Notes under the pieces: model-generated
What the model saw: the letters and a program-made list of their open reading frames with translations, nothing else
Told to the model about the DNA's origin: nothing
Databases searched by the model: none
Assembly (NCBI RefSeq): GCF_018449675.1
Contig: NZ_JAAVUZ010000016.1
Coordinates: 1 to 43,391 of the forward strand
Direction: 5' to 3'
From: Glaciihabitans sp. dw_435
GTDB lineage: Bacteria; Actinomycetota; Actinomycetes; Actinomycetales; Microbacteriaceae
DNA length: 43,391 bases
Position numbers and translations under genes: made by a program
Part shown: positions 16,093 through 24,834 of the stretch, in pieces
Numbering within the stretch: the stretch's first letter is position 1
Layout of the letters: every line of letters begins with the position of its first letter

Positions 16093-16866
16093 ATGCATCG
16101 TGAAGCGTTAGGAGACTTCCTCCGCACCCGCCGAGAACGCACAGACCCGGCCGAGCTGGGCTTCCCTACCGAGGCCCGTCGCACCCCAGGGCTTCGACGG
16201 TCAGAGGTCGCGGAGCTCGCGAACATCTCAGAGATCCATTACGCCAACATCGAACAGGCTCGCGGGTCCCAGCCCTCACCGGACGTGCTGGCCGCGATCG
16301 GCCGCGCGCTGAGACTCGACGAGTCCGAGACCGCCCACCTGTTCGAACTCGCCGAAGAAGTGCCACCACGGTCCCCGATCCCGAACATGGACCTCTCCGA
16401 ACGCACCCGGCAACTCATCGACAGCCTTACCGGGCCGGTACTGGTCTGCAGCGCCCGGCTCGACGTCATCGGACAAAACCAGGCGGCAATCGACCTCCTC
16501 GAGGACTTCTCGACGCTACCCGCCCCGGATCGCAACCTCGCCCGACGACACTTCCTCGCCCAGAGCGACGACGACGTGTGGGGATCCCCGGGCCTTGCCG
16601 CGCTATCCCGGTTCGCGGCCGCTCGCCTCCGCGGAGCTCGCGCCCGCTACTCCGACGACCCGGCCACGATCGCGCTCATCGACGAGCTGCGCGCGCACAG
16701 TCCTCGCTTCGAGGAGATCTGGGCGGAGGAACCGGTCGGGTTCCTCCGCGACACCACCCTCGATGTCACCGAAGCACAAATCCGGCAACAGACCGTCACC
16801 TGCGAGATCTCCGACATTCCCGGACGAGACCAGTACCTCGTCTTCCTCCCCATTAAGCCCGAATAG
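16093..16866 (+). CDS. XRE-family regulator with MmyB-like ligand-binding domain
   Basis: A 257-residue regulator. The HTH lies at about 5-70 (LGDFLRTRRERTDPAELG, GLRRSEVAELANIS, YANIEQARGSQPS). The MmyB/MLTR sensor domain lies at about 95-255 (SLTGPVLVCSARLDVIGQN and related). This sensor fold is PAS-like and in known cases binds fatty-acid-like or aromatic ligands. It is divergent from the MFS pump. The ATG at 16093 follows a GGGGGATGATGG stretch. The motif shared with the upstream region of the Ddn-like gene suggests a small regulon of pump, regulator and nitroreductase. Confidence 0.9.
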   Translation: MHREALGDFLRTRRERTDPAELGFPTEARRTPGLRRSEVAELANISEIHYANIEQARGSQPSPDVLAAIGRALRLDESETAHLFELAEEVPPRSPIPNMDLSERTRQLIDSLTGPVLVCSARLDVIGQNQAAIDLLEDFSTLPAPDRNLARRHFLAQSDDDVWGSPGLAALSRFAAARLRGARARYSDDPATIALIDELRAHSPRFEEIWAEEPVGFLRDTTLDVTEAQIRQQTVTCEISDIPGRDQYLVFLPIKPE

Positions 16867-16887
16867 TCCAGCAGGCAGGACGGGCTT
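16855..16887. terminator. Bidirectional hairpin between convergent genes
   Basis: AAGCCC (16855-16860) pairs with GGGCTT (16882-16887), and the inner GTCC (16866-16869) pairs with GGAC (16878-16881). It overlaps the stop codons of the convergent XRE and Ddn-like genes and probably serves both. Confidence 0.55.
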
Positions 16888-17309
16888 CAGAGGTTCCGTC
16901 GTGGGATGAAGTGGAAGATCGGGAACACCCGGTCGGTGCGGGTCGCGAAGACCGCGAAGTTCGGAGACGCATCGAGAAAGCGCTGCCACGCAGCGGCCCG
17001 CTGCGGCCCGGAGAGTTCGGTGGCATGCACCCGAACGGTCTCAGTGCCGATACCGGGCAGCGGTACTTCGATGTCGATATCCGGATGCGCCCGAAGGTTG
17101 TGGGCCCACGCCGGGTCAGCAGGTTGCCCGCCTGCCGTGGCAGCGACCACCCAGCCCCCGTCGTGCTCGATACCCCGCGCCGCGGTCACCCTGGAGGCAC
17201 CTGACTTCGCACCGATCGCGTGCATCACCACCAGATTCCGGCCAAACCGGTCCACCGTGCCTCCAGTGGCGCGGAACTGCCGAATCATCGGATCCAACCA
17301 GCGGCTCAT
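16887..17309 (-). CDS. Deazaflavin (F420)-dependent nitroreductase family protein (Ddn-like)
   Basis: A 140-residue split-barrel protein of the Ddn family (formerly DUF385). It has MIRQFRATGG, LVVMHAIGAKSGASRVT and the WVVAATAGGQPADPAWAHNLRAHPD block that binds the deazaflavin cofactor. Members use reduced F420 to reduce nitroimidazoles, quinones or enones at the membrane. The FATRTDRVFPIFHFIPR tail is typical. The upstream region carries the second copy of the XRE operator-like motif, 67 bp before the ATG. It converges with the XRE gene. Confidence 0.9.
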   Translation of the reverse strand: MSRWLDPMIRQFRATGGTVDRFGRNLVVMHAIGAKSGASRVTAARGIEHDGGWVVAATAGGQPADPAWAHNLRAHPDIDIEVPLPGIGTETVRVHATELSGPQRAAAWQRFLDASPNFAVFATRTDRVFPIFHFIPRRNL

Positions 17310-17375
17310 TCCTAGCTCCCGCTTCCGGCCAGTTCACCCGACCACACCCCAAGTGAACGCGGCGCACGACAACCG

Positions 17376-17399
17376 AACCAGATACAGCGTGTATGCCCC
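17376..17399. promoter_or_regulatory. Operator-like motif CCAGATAC..GTATGCC, copy 2
   Basis: This is the same 24-bp element as at 16025-16048 with two differences, both inside the 5-bp spacer of the ATAC/GTAT repeat. It lies in the promoter region of the Ddn-like gene. A GCGCAC hexamer precedes both copies at a similar distance. Confidence 0.65.
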
Positions 17400-17601
17400 G
17401 AGGCTGGCAAGCGTTGTCGGCTCCAGCGCTGTAAGGCTTCGCAATCCGGTAACACCGCATGGAGAATCTGACTCCACGATGCGCGCCGTTCGGGTTTTGG
17501 AACTGCACCCGAGGCCGTGCCGACTTGTCCGCGTCCCGGATCCGGCGGTCCTTCGGTTGGAACTCTTCGTGGCGACTTTGCGGGCGAGGACGGGTGTCGC
17601 T

Positions 17602-18483
17602 CTATCCGGAGCGCTTTGCATCGTGGATCGGGGCGGATCCGAAGGCGTGTTTGTAGTCGCGGCTGAATTGGGCGGGACTTGCGTAGCCGACCGCCTCGGA
17701 GATGGAGGTCATGCTGCGTGATCGCAGGGCTACGAGCCGTCGTGCCTCGTGCAGGCGCAGCATCTTGTGATATTGCATCGGTGTGGTGCCTGTGGCGCTC
17801 TTGAAGGCGCGGTAGAAGGTCGAGGGACTCATCTTCGCGCGTGTGGCGAGGTCTTCGACGGCGATCGGTGCGTTGAGGTGGTCGTGCATCCAGTCGGTCA
17901 CCTGGCCGATGCTGGCGAGCGTCTCCTCGGCGCGCACCATCTGCAGGAGCCCGTCCCCGCCCTCGCTGCTGAGCACGCGGTACAGGAGCTCTCGTTTCAC
18001 GCCTTCCGCGAGGATGCGGGCATCGGCGGGAGCTTCCATCAACTGCACCAGCCGGAGCGTCGCCGACCGGGCCGGATCAGGCAAGGGATAGACGCCCACT
18101 GACGGGCCTCGGGTCGGCGGCCGAGGCGGCATCTGCGCCACGAGCTCGCCGAGCACCTGCCGGTCTATCGCCAGCTCGACCGCCAGGTACGGGGTCTCTT
18201 CGGTGGCCTGGGTGATCTCGACCAACGCGGGAAGGTCGACACCCATCAGCACCAGCTGTCCGCCGTGATAATCGATCTGTCGACCGCCGAGAATGAGCCG
18301 CTTGGCGCCCTGCAGGACGACGTACAGCGTCGGGTGGAAGAGCGTGAGCATCGGCGCCACGAGCTCGCGGGTCACGTGGAGCGCGACACCGTCGATCGCG
18401 GCGTGTTCCTCCGGCCGGTCGAAGGCCGCGATGACGCGCGCACACAGTTCCGATTCGACGCCAGCCGTGTGACGAGGGCCCAT
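17602..18483 (-). CDS. AraC-family transcriptional regulator
   Basis: A 293-residue activator-type regulator. The N-terminal AraC_N cupin-like domain (about 30-170) contains YVVLQGAKRLILGGR and YHGGQLVLMGVDLP, as in regulators sensing alcohols or aldehydes. The C-terminal double HTH (about 190-290) contains LATRAKMSPSTFYRAFKSATG and ISEAVGYASPAQFSRDYKHAFG. It lies 79 bp downstream of the hydrolase, same strand, so the two probably form an operon. An inverted repeat upstream of the hydrolase may be its target. Confidence 0.92.
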   Translation of the reverse strand: MGPRHTAGVESELCARVIAAFDRPEEHAAIDGVALHVTRELVAPMLTLFHPTLYVVLQGAKRLILGGRQIDYHGGQLVLMGVDLPALVEITQATEETPYLAVELAIDRQVLGELVAQMPPRPPTRGPSVGVYPLPDPARSATLRLVQLMEAPADARILAEGVKRELLYRVLSSEGGDGLLQMVRAEETLASIGQVTDWMHDHLNAPIAVEDLATRAKMSPSTFYRAFKSATGTTPMQYHKMLRLHEARRLVALRSRSMTSISEAVGYASPAQFSRDYKHAFGSAPIHDAKRSG

Positions 18484-18562
18484 GGGGTTCTGCTCCGATC
18501 GACGTTGAGGACGTGCCCGGTTCGCGGATCTCCGGGCACGTCCTACACGGTTGCTGCTTGTG

Positions 18563-19510
18563 TCACTTCATGTGGGTGTCGAACCAGCCCAGGATGCGCT
18601 GCGGGTGGCGCTGGAAATACTGGTAGGCGTCCCACCGAACCGATGCGTCGTCGATCCAGAACATGTCCTTCTCGGTCGCGCCCAGGGCGGCGTAGGCGTT
18701 CTCGAGATCGTAGGGGCGGGTGATGGCGTCGTCGTAGACGCCATAGGTCAGGGTGGGCATTGTGACCGACGGGGCCCAGTCGCTGACGTTCCCATCCGCG
18801 AGCGGCCTGCTCGTCAGCAGTCGGAATCGGCGGTCCACCTCGTCGATGTGCTCGCCCAGGCCCGCGCTTTCCAGCGTCGCCTCGACGAACACGCGGGGAG
18901 ATAGCAACAGGGGCGCCACCAGGCAGGCGACGTTGTCGAACGCGCGAGGGTCGGAATGGATCGCCCGGAATGTCACGCTGGCCCCCATGCAGCGGGCGAA
19001 GATGCCGAGCGTCATGGGCGACAGATCCGGCCGGGAGCGGATGTAGTCGAGGGTCCCGATCACGTCACGGGTCTCGAAACTGTTGTTCGACATCCGGTTG
19101 CCGTTGGCGTCACCGCTCAGGCCGCAGTTGCGGAAGTCGAAGGCGAGCACGTTGTAGCCGTTGTCGTGGAGCACCTTGTAGTCGAGCGTGAAGTCGATCT
19201 CGGTGTCGTTTCCCGGTCCGAACGCGGACTTCCACGGCTCGACATGGCTCGGGAACCCGTACCGATTGAACCCGAAGGCGTGCATGCAGACGATCAGCTT
19301 GGTCGATCCCGCGGCGGGAATGAACCAGCCTTCCAGCGGAACGCCGTCGGATGACGGGTAGGAGATCTCTTCGTAGTCGAGGCCCTGCTCGGCGGGCGTC
19401 CGCAGAATCGGTGACCGAGAGGCGTAGCCGAGGCCGTTGGCCAAGGATTCGATGGTGGACTCCGCTGTGGCGTCGAGGTGCGGAGCGTCCAGGGTGGCGT
19501 GATCAGCCAT
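18563..19510 (-). CDS. Alpha/beta hydrolase with a cysteine nucleophile
   Basis: A 315-residue hydrolase of the dienelactone-hydrolase-like / peptidase S9-like alpha/beta class. An oxyanion strand with CMHAFGFNRYGFPSH is followed by FDFRNCGLSGD and then GIFARCMGASVTF, where Cys174 takes the place of the usual Ser in the nucleophile elbow. The acid and histidine are probably in VYDDAIT and the C-terminal helix, but His is not obvious after residue 290 (QRHPQR is one option). Substrate unknown. The gene has an AAAGGA ribosome-binding site before the ATG at 19510 and is upstream of its presumptive AraC regulator. Confidence 0.82.
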   Translation of the reverse strand: MADHATLDAPHLDATAESTIESLANGLGYASRSPILRTPAEQGLDYEEISYPSSDGVPLEGWFIPAAGSTKLIVCMHAFGFNRYGFPSHVEPWKSAFGPGNDTEIDFTLDYKVLHDNGYNVLAFDFRNCGLSGDANGNRMSNNSFETRDVIGTLDYIRSRPDLSPMTLGIFARCMGASVTFRAIHSDPRAFDNVACLVAPLLLSPRVFVEATLESAGLGEHIDEVDRRFRLLTSRPLADGNVSDWAPSVTMPTLTYGVYDDAITRPYDLENAYAALGATEKDMFWIDDASVRWDAYQYFQRHPQRILGWFDTHMK

Positions 19511-19924
19511 GACTTTTCCTTTCAGGATCGCGAGTGAAATATCCGCGACTCCTCCACGTTAGACAGCTCTTACGCGGTAGTGAATGTCTCAGGCAGTCAA
19601 TTGCTTGCCTGATCCTCGCAGCATCGTGGGCGGAACTGATTGCGGCTGCCGGAGGCTCCGTGCTCGGGTTCCGCACCCTCACCCATTACATCTCCAGAGA
19701 TCTCCTTTGCGTTCGGCTGCGATCCAGGCGACGATCACCGGTCGTCTGCACGCGGTCGGCTGCGGCAGGGACACCTCGGCAAGGCCGCCTGCGCTGGCGC
19801 TGCTCCTGGACAGGCACCGGCGGGCGCGGCAACTGGCCGCGCACAAGCACGCCCGCCGCCTATCCGCCGCGGACCATTCCCGCTAGCCGCCGCAAACCGG
19901 GCCGGTGAGACCACGGCCGCGGGG
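19511..19924. other. Intergenic stretch, no gene recognised
   Basis: About 410 bp holding the promoter region of the hydrolase-araC pair on its left side. The right half is very GC-rich with several open frames, none with recognisable motifs. Confidence 0.4.
19589..19612. promoter_or_regulatory. Inverted repeat TCAGGCA-N10-TGCCTGA
   Basis: Perfect 7-bp arms, about 80 bp upstream of the hydrolase. The spacer overlaps a minus-strand TTGACT (19595-19600) that could be a -35 box. A candidate site for the AraC protein or another dimeric regulator. Confidence 0.5.
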
Positions 19925-20794
19925 TCACAGCGGCGGGGATGCCTGAAGATGACGGACATCGTGAGGTCCTGTCCTGTCCGACAGTGCGATTCGTGAGACG
20001 TGGTCCGCGGGTGTGTAGACCGTGACGCGGACGTCGGAGCTCTTGGTGATCCACAGCGGGATGCTGTCGAAGGTCATCGGTCCCGCTTCAGGATGAATGT
20101 ACTTCTTGACGAGCCCGGTGCGCGGCTCCACATCGTGGCGTGCCCACAGTTCGTCGAACAACGCGATGCCTTCCAGACGTCCGATGAGGTCCTTCCATGC
20201 TGGTTCGCCGACGTGCTCGGCGTAGGCGGCACGGAAGTTCGCGACCGTCGTTGCGATGGTGTCCATCTCAGGGTCGATCCGCGCCTGCCAGACCTGGTTG
20301 GTGAACCGCAGCAGAAGCGCGTTGTGGTCGGCTATGGGGTAAAGGTCCATGCCCATCAACCATCGGTAGGCGTCGTTGAAGGCGAGGATGTCGAGCCGTG
20401 CGTTATAGACCGCTGCCGGAAGCGGATCGAGCCCGCGCAAGACGTCATCCACCGTGCCGGGCAGCTCAGTGCGCAACCCACTCTCGGCGGGCGGAAGCCG
20501 TCCGGCCAGGGTGAACAGATAGTCGAGTTCATGATGATCCAGCATCAGCGCCCGCCCGACAGCCATGAGCACCTGTTCGGAGACATTGATATCCCTGCCC
20601 TGCTCGAGCCACGTGTACCAGGTCGTGCTGACCCCCGCCAGATCCGCGACCTCCTCTCGCCGCAGGCCCGTCGAGCGGCGTCGCCTGCGGATCGTCAGCC
20701 CCCACTGCTCCGGGTCGATGCGCGCACGCCGCTGACGCAGGAACGCACCGAGCTCGCGCCGTCGGTCCGAACTGTGAGGCGTCGCTTCATCCAC
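19925..20794 (-). CDS. XRE-family regulator with MmyB-like ligand-binding domain
   Basis: A 289-residue regulator. The HTH (about 14-80) has LGAFLRQRRARIDPEQWGL, GLRREEVADLAGVSTTWYTW and LEQGRDINVS. The MmyB sensor domain follows (about 105-270: LDPLPAAVYNARLDILAFN, ELWARHDVEPR, KKYIHPEAGPMTF). It is the same architecture as the gene at 16093 but only distantly similar. It is divergent from an SDR gene with 138 bp between, a widespread arrangement in actinobacteria in which the regulator represses the adjacent SDR. Confidence 0.92.
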   Translation of the reverse strand: MDEATPHSSDRRRELGAFLRQRRARIDPEQWGLTIRRRRRSTGLRREEVADLAGVSTTWYTWLEQGRDINVSEQVLMAVGRALMLDHHELDYLFTLAGRLPPAESGLRTELPGTVDDVLRGLDPLPAAVYNARLDILAFNDAYRWLMGMDLYPIADHNALLLRFTNQVWQARIDPEMDTIATTVANFRAAYAEHVGEPAWKDLIGRLEGIALFDELWARHDVEPRTGLVKKYIHPEAGPMTFDSIPLWITKSSDVRVTVYTPADHVSRIALSDRTGPHDVRHLQASPPL

Positions 20795-20932
20795 CGTCTT
20801 GCCTCCTTCGTGAAGCAGGTAGTGACAGCACTGGCATAACTGGCGCTCTCTTCCCGCCTAGTACCACCCTTACGCGCTCACAATAATAGTTTGCGCAGGC
20901 GAAAACACTGTTTCACTCGGGAAGGAACTCAC

Positions 20933-21754
20933 ATGCTGGTCTGGTTCATCACAGGTGCCTCGCGCGGCTTCGGGCGGGTATGGGCGGAAGCGGCACTCAG
21001 CCGTGGCGATCGGGTCGCCGCGACAGCCCGCGATGTGTCGACGCTGTCCGGTCTCGTCGACGCGTACGGCGACGCAGTCACGCCGATCCAGCTCGACGTC
21101 ACCGACCGCGAGGCGGTGTTCGCGGCGGTCGACGGTGCGAGCGGGCACTTCGGCCGCCTCGACGTGATCGTTAACAACGCCGGATACGGACACTTCGGGT
21201 TCATCGAGGAGCTCACCGAAACAGAGGTGCGCCAGCAGATGGAGACGAACCTCTTCGGGGCACTCTGGGTCACTCAGGCCGCGTTGCCGCATCTGCGCAG
21301 TCAGCGGTCGGGCCACATACTCCAAGTCTCCTCGATCGGCGGCATCACGACCTATCCGCGTCTCGGCGCCTACCACGCATCGAAGTGGGCGCTCGAAGGC
21401 CTCAGCCAGACCCTCGCCGACGAGGTGCGCTCGTTCGGCATCAAAGTCACGCTCGTCGAACCGGGACCGTTCAGCACAGACTGGAGCGGGAGGTCTGCAA
21501 TCCATTCGGTGGACCTGGACGCCTATGACGAGGTTCGTGAGAAGGTCCAGAGGGAGCGCGGTGCGCGGACAAGCGCGGTCTCCGCGTCGCCCGACACGAC
21601 GGCGCAAGCGATCCTGACACTCGTCGATACGCCGGAACCGCCGTTGCGCTTCTTCCTCGGCAAGACTCCCTTCCCAGCAGCGATTGCCGACTATGGCCGG
21701 CGTATGCAGGAGTGGGCGAGCTGGCAGCCGGTATCAGAAAGCGCCAGCAACTAG
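20933..21754 (+). CDS. Short-chain dehydrogenase/reductase
   Basis: A 273-residue SDR of the 17-beta-hydroxysteroid-dehydrogenase-like type. It has TGASRGFGR (7-15), NNAGYGHFGFIEELTE, Ser133/134, and Tyr147/Lys151 in YHASKWALEGLSQTLA. GFGR instead of GIGR and the VEPGPFSTDW motif are typical of this subgroup. GGAAGGA lies before the ATG at 20933. It is divergent from the XRE regulator at 19925. Substrate probably a lipophilic alcohol or ketone. Confidence 0.92.
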   Translation: MLVWFITGASRGFGRVWAEAALSRGDRVAATARDVSTLSGLVDAYGDAVTPIQLDVTDREAVFAAVDGASGHFGRLDVIVNNAGYGHFGFIEELTETEVRQQMETNLFGALWVTQAALPHLRSQRSGHILQVSSIGGITTYPRLGAYHASKWALEGLSQTLADEVRSFGIKVTLVEPGPFSTDWSGRSAIHSVDLDAYDEVREKVQRERGARTSAVSASPDTTAQAILTLVDTPEPPLRFFLGKTPFPAAIADYGRRMQEWASWQPVSESASN

Positions 21755-21982
21755 ACGTTGATACTGGAAATCAGCCGCCGTGGGGGTATGACCCTCAACT
21801 TGACTGACGATCGCCTCAGCGTAACTGTCTTTGTTTTGATCTGTCTGCCCCGGTGGGCATGACCTCATAGGGGCGTGATCCCTGGACCGGTCTCGTCAAC
21901 GTCTTGTCTGCCCTACCCGGCCGGCACTTCCCATTGTGTGATTCGTCCTGGGTTTCGTTCCTATCGGCGGCTTGGGAAACGG

Positions 21983-22558
21983 TCACCCCCAATGGTGCGT
22001 CGAGGCAGCGTAGTAGTCGGCTTCCACCTCGGCGGGTGTGCGCATGTCGAGCTCTCCGTGGAGGCGCTGGTTGTTCCACTACCACACGTACTCGAGCGTC
22101 GCGAGCTCGACCTGCTCGACGGTGCGCACGGGCCGCGGCGGCGGATCAGCTCGGTCTTGTAGACCGTTGACCGCCTCAGCCATCGCGCTATCGAACGAAT
22201 TGCCCACGGTTCCCGTCGAGGGCGTCGCGCCGAGTTCTTCGATCCGGTCTGTGTCGATCGACGGCGAGGTAGTTCGATCCGTGATCGGCGTGATGCACGA
22301 GCCCGTCGAGTTCCCGTCCGCAGCCCACGCCGCCATGTTGAGCGCTTGGAGCGGCAGGATGTCGGCTTTGAGTGTCGAGGCGATGTTCCACCCCACGCTT
22401 CGGCGAGAGAACACGTCGGTGACGACCGCGACGTAGGCGAACCCGGACCACGTCGCGACATACGTCACGTCCGCGACCCAGAGCCGACGAGGCGCATCCA
22501 CAACGAACCATCGCTTCACGAGATCCTTCGGCTTCTCGCTCACCGGGTCGGGATTCAT
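21983..22558 (-). pseudogene. IS3-family transposase (OrfB), decayed
   Basis: The minus strand encodes the DDE half of an IS3 transposase: PRRLWVADVTYVATWSGFAY, VVTDVFSRRSVGW, then, in other frames, LVHHADHGSNYLAV, the block ATPSTGTVGNSFDSAMAEAVNG, VEQVELATLEYVW and WNNQRLHGELDMRTPAEVEA, ending at 21983. At least two frameshifts and an in-frame TAG (VW*WNNQ) are present, and the N-terminal HTH half is missing at 22558. The element is therefore inactive. Its terminal inverted repeats were not identified. Confidence 0.88.
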
Positions 22559-22749
22559 TCGGCAACGTCATCATCGAACGGCTCCGCTACGAAAGACCCT
22601 GACACGATCCCTGTCGTGGAGCCGTGACCATCGAAACGCGCGCCTCGCCATCGCTGCTCCGGGTATCCGACTCACCGGCGACGAAACCCCGCAGATCGAG
22701 TCCGCCTGCACGTTCCTCATGTCGGCCGGTTTCTCGAACTCCGACCCTG

Positions 22750-23220
22750 TCAGGGCAGCAGGGGCAGGCCTCCGATGATCCTGTCGACGCGGTTACGGGG
22801 CCCGACGATGCCCACGGCGTAGTACTCGAGCTCGTCTGCGTTCTTCCGTGCGACGTTCTCGAGGTATTCGTCGTAGACGCGGGTGAGCTGAGCGTCGGAG
22901 GGCATGTCGCACACGAGAACGCCCTCGGAGGACGCGGCCTTGGCGCGAATGGCCGCGAGGCGCTCGCTGGAAGCGCCGAGGATCGTGCAACCCGCCCAGG
23001 GGAGCCCCGGATGGAACGTCCCATCCGCATCAACCGCGTGAGGGCCGAGGAGGCCCGCCACGGCCGGGCCGGTGGCAGCCGCGACGCAGACCGCGGCATT
23101 GACCGCCCTGCCCGCAGGCAGGGCGTCGTTGACAACCACGACCCACTTCAGGCGGGCGGTCCGGGTGGGCGAGGCGGTGTCGATCTCTTCGGGGGTGAAC
23201 CCGAACAGGGGAGTGGTCAT
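22750..23220 (-). CDS. DUF2000 family protein
   Basis: A 156-residue protein of the DUF2000 family (peptidyl-tRNA hydrolase-like fold). The opening LKWVVVVNDALPAGRAVNAA and the LPWAGCTILGASSERLAAIRA segment are diagnostic. No biochemical role is established. It is divergent from an Lrp/AsnC regulator, a common genomic pairing, so it probably belongs to an amino-acid or small-metabolite response. The ATG at 23220 is the only good start. Confidence 0.88.
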   Translation of the reverse strand: MTTPLFGFTPEEIDTASPTRTARLKWVVVVNDALPAGRAVNAAVCVAAATGPAVAGLLGPHAVDADGTFHPGLPWAGCTILGASSERLAAIRAKAASSEGVLVCDMPSDAQLTRVYDEYLENVARKNADELEYYAVGIVGPRNRVDRIIGGLPLLP

Positions 23221-23327
23221 AGCGTCTCCGTGCGTCAGAAATGGTCTAGAGACTAACTATGCTAATAAAATCTACGGTCACAAGAATAACTAGCCGTACT
23301 AAATAAGGCGCAAGAGGGGACAGATCG

Positions 23328-23810
23328 TTGTTGGACGAACTTGATGCGGCGATCCTCCGGGAATTGCAGTCGGATGCACGAAAGACGAACCGGGACGTCG
23401 CGGCCGCGGTGGGCGTCTCGCCGACGACGGCGCTGGACCGCACGCGCGCGCTGCGGCAGCGAGGCGTCATCCGCGGAGCGGCGCTGGAGCTCGACCTCGC
23501 GAAGATCGGACGACCGGTCCAGGCGCTGATCGCGGTGCGTATCCACCCGCCGTCGCGGCGGCATATCGAGGCGTTCCGCGACTGGGTCTCGGCGCAGCCC
23601 GAAGTGCTCGGGGTATTCGTCGTCAGCGGGGACGACGACTTCGTGATCCACGTCGCGGTCCCGGACAACGACCACCTCTATGCGTTCGTGATCGACCGGC
23701 TGACTGAACGAGCCGAGATCGCGAACGTGCGCACGACCGTCGTCTACGAGCATCTGCAGAACCGCGCCGTGGGCGTCGCCCGTACCAGCTCTGAGGCCCG
23801 AGCATCCTGA
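23328..23810 (+). CDS. Lrp/AsnC-family transcriptional regulator
   Basis: A 160-residue regulator. The N-terminal HTH is LDELDAAILRELQSDARKTN..VAAAVGVSPTTALDRTRALR, and the C-terminal RAM/AsnC ligand domain has VLGVFVVSGDDDFVIHVAVPD. TTG at 23328 is taken as start (AGGGG about 8 nt upstream; a second TTG follows immediately). It is divergent from the DUF2000 gene across 107 bp of AT-rich DNA and probably controls it together with itself. Confidence 0.9.
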   Translation: MLDELDAAILRELQSDARKTNRDVAAAVGVSPTTALDRTRALRQRGVIRGAALELDLAKIGRPVQALIAVRIHPPSRRHIEAFRDWVSAQPEVLGVFVVSGDDDFVIHVAVPDNDHLYAFVIDRLTERAEIANVRTTVVYEHLQNRAVGVARTSSEARAS

Positions 23811-23898
23811 TCGGAGGGAGATCGCCCTGGACCTCGAAGAGCGGCACAGGCAAGGTTCCTCACCAGGCTGCGCTCTCGGCGGCCTCATGAGGACGACT

Positions 23899-23927
23899 TG
23901 AGAGGGGGACCAAGAAGGGACCTCTCA
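23899..23927. terminator. Inverted repeat TGAGAGG-N15-CCTCTCA
   Basis: Perfect 7-bp arms about 90 bp beyond the Lrp stop, in the gap before the dead tetR. It could end the lrp transcript or be a relic operator. Confidence 0.3.
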
Positions 23928-24024
23928 CATGGTCCTCGATGCGTCGCGGCGTGACTGGCTGCTGGTTCTGGCGGACCGTTTGAGGAACGCGTTGGCCTGC
24001 TCGGCGGCGGACGCCAGATGGCGG

Positions 24025-24662
24025 TCGTCCGGGTGCAGCCGTCGAGGATGAGCCGGTCGATCGCGGTACGTAACCAGATCGCCTACTCTGCAGGCGAGTA
24101 GCCGAACTGCCCGGCGAGTTGTTCGTACACTTCGTGCGAGACCAGCACCGAGAACGTCGCGACGGCGTTGTCCGCCTCGTCGGGCAGGATTAGGCCTCGT
24201 GAGACGAGCCACGGCCCGGCTATCGCGAGGTCCTTTGGTCGGCGTTCGAGCGCCTGGCCAAGGAGTCGGCGGATCTCGGGCTCCGCGTCAGCCGCCGCGC
24301 GGGCGGTCTGCCACAACGCGTCTGAGTGGGCGATCGACGCGCTCACCAGGTCCACTATTGATCCAGCGCAACGTCCGCGTCCTCCACTGCGAAAACGGCA
24401 GCCTAGGCAGGAATCTCGGTCAACGGCTGATCACTCTCCTCGCCGGTGAAGCCACCGTCATCGCCTTTGCGAGCAGTCACGATTTCGAGCCGGCCAGATT
24501 CACCTACTCGACCGACACGCCAGCCTGTGCGGCGATCGCTTTCATCGTGGTCCCGGCGTACCCGTTCTCGCCGAACAGTTCCGCCGCCGCAGTGAGGATC
24601 GCTACCCTCGTCCGGATGGCATGCGCAGAACGCTTCGGATACCGGTAAGCAGCGTCCGACAA
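24025..24662 (-). pseudogene. TetR-family regulator, inactivated
   Basis: The HTH is intact from a TTG at 24662: IRTRVAILTAAAELFGENGYAGTTMKAIAAQAGVSVE (family HTH; key residues in GYAGTTMKAIAAQAGV). An in-frame TAG then follows at 24504-24506, a TGA a few codons later, and a frameshift before IAHSDALWQTARAAADAEPE. A further TAG at about 24083 precedes WLRTAIDRLILDG, the normal last helix. Four lesions show long decay. The divergent target is no longer present; an inverted repeat survives upstream. Confidence 0.82.
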
Positions 24663-24674
24663 AGCGCCCCTTCG

Positions 24675-24693
24675 AGTTGGTTGCAGTCCAACT
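24675..24693. promoter_or_regulatory. Inverted repeat AGTTGG-N7-CCAACT
   Basis: Perfect 6-bp arms 13 bp upstream of the TTG start of the dead tetR. Probably its former operator. Confidence 0.4.
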
Positions 24694-24834
24694 GTGCTCA
24701 ACTTGTCGGCGCAGGGAGACTGGAACTCCGAGTCGTCGATCTGGTGATCGCGCAACATCATCCAGAGTGGGGCTTCTGCTGGCGGTTGGGAGGCTGACGT
24801 GCGTGGGGCGTACTGCTCGTCGACCCTTCAGTGC

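Noticed and set aside
21816-21982. IS3 left-end sequence with two GTCTGCCC stretches
   Set aside because: Looked like terminal repeats, but no matching inverted copy was found on the other side of the transposase remnant near 22560-22640.
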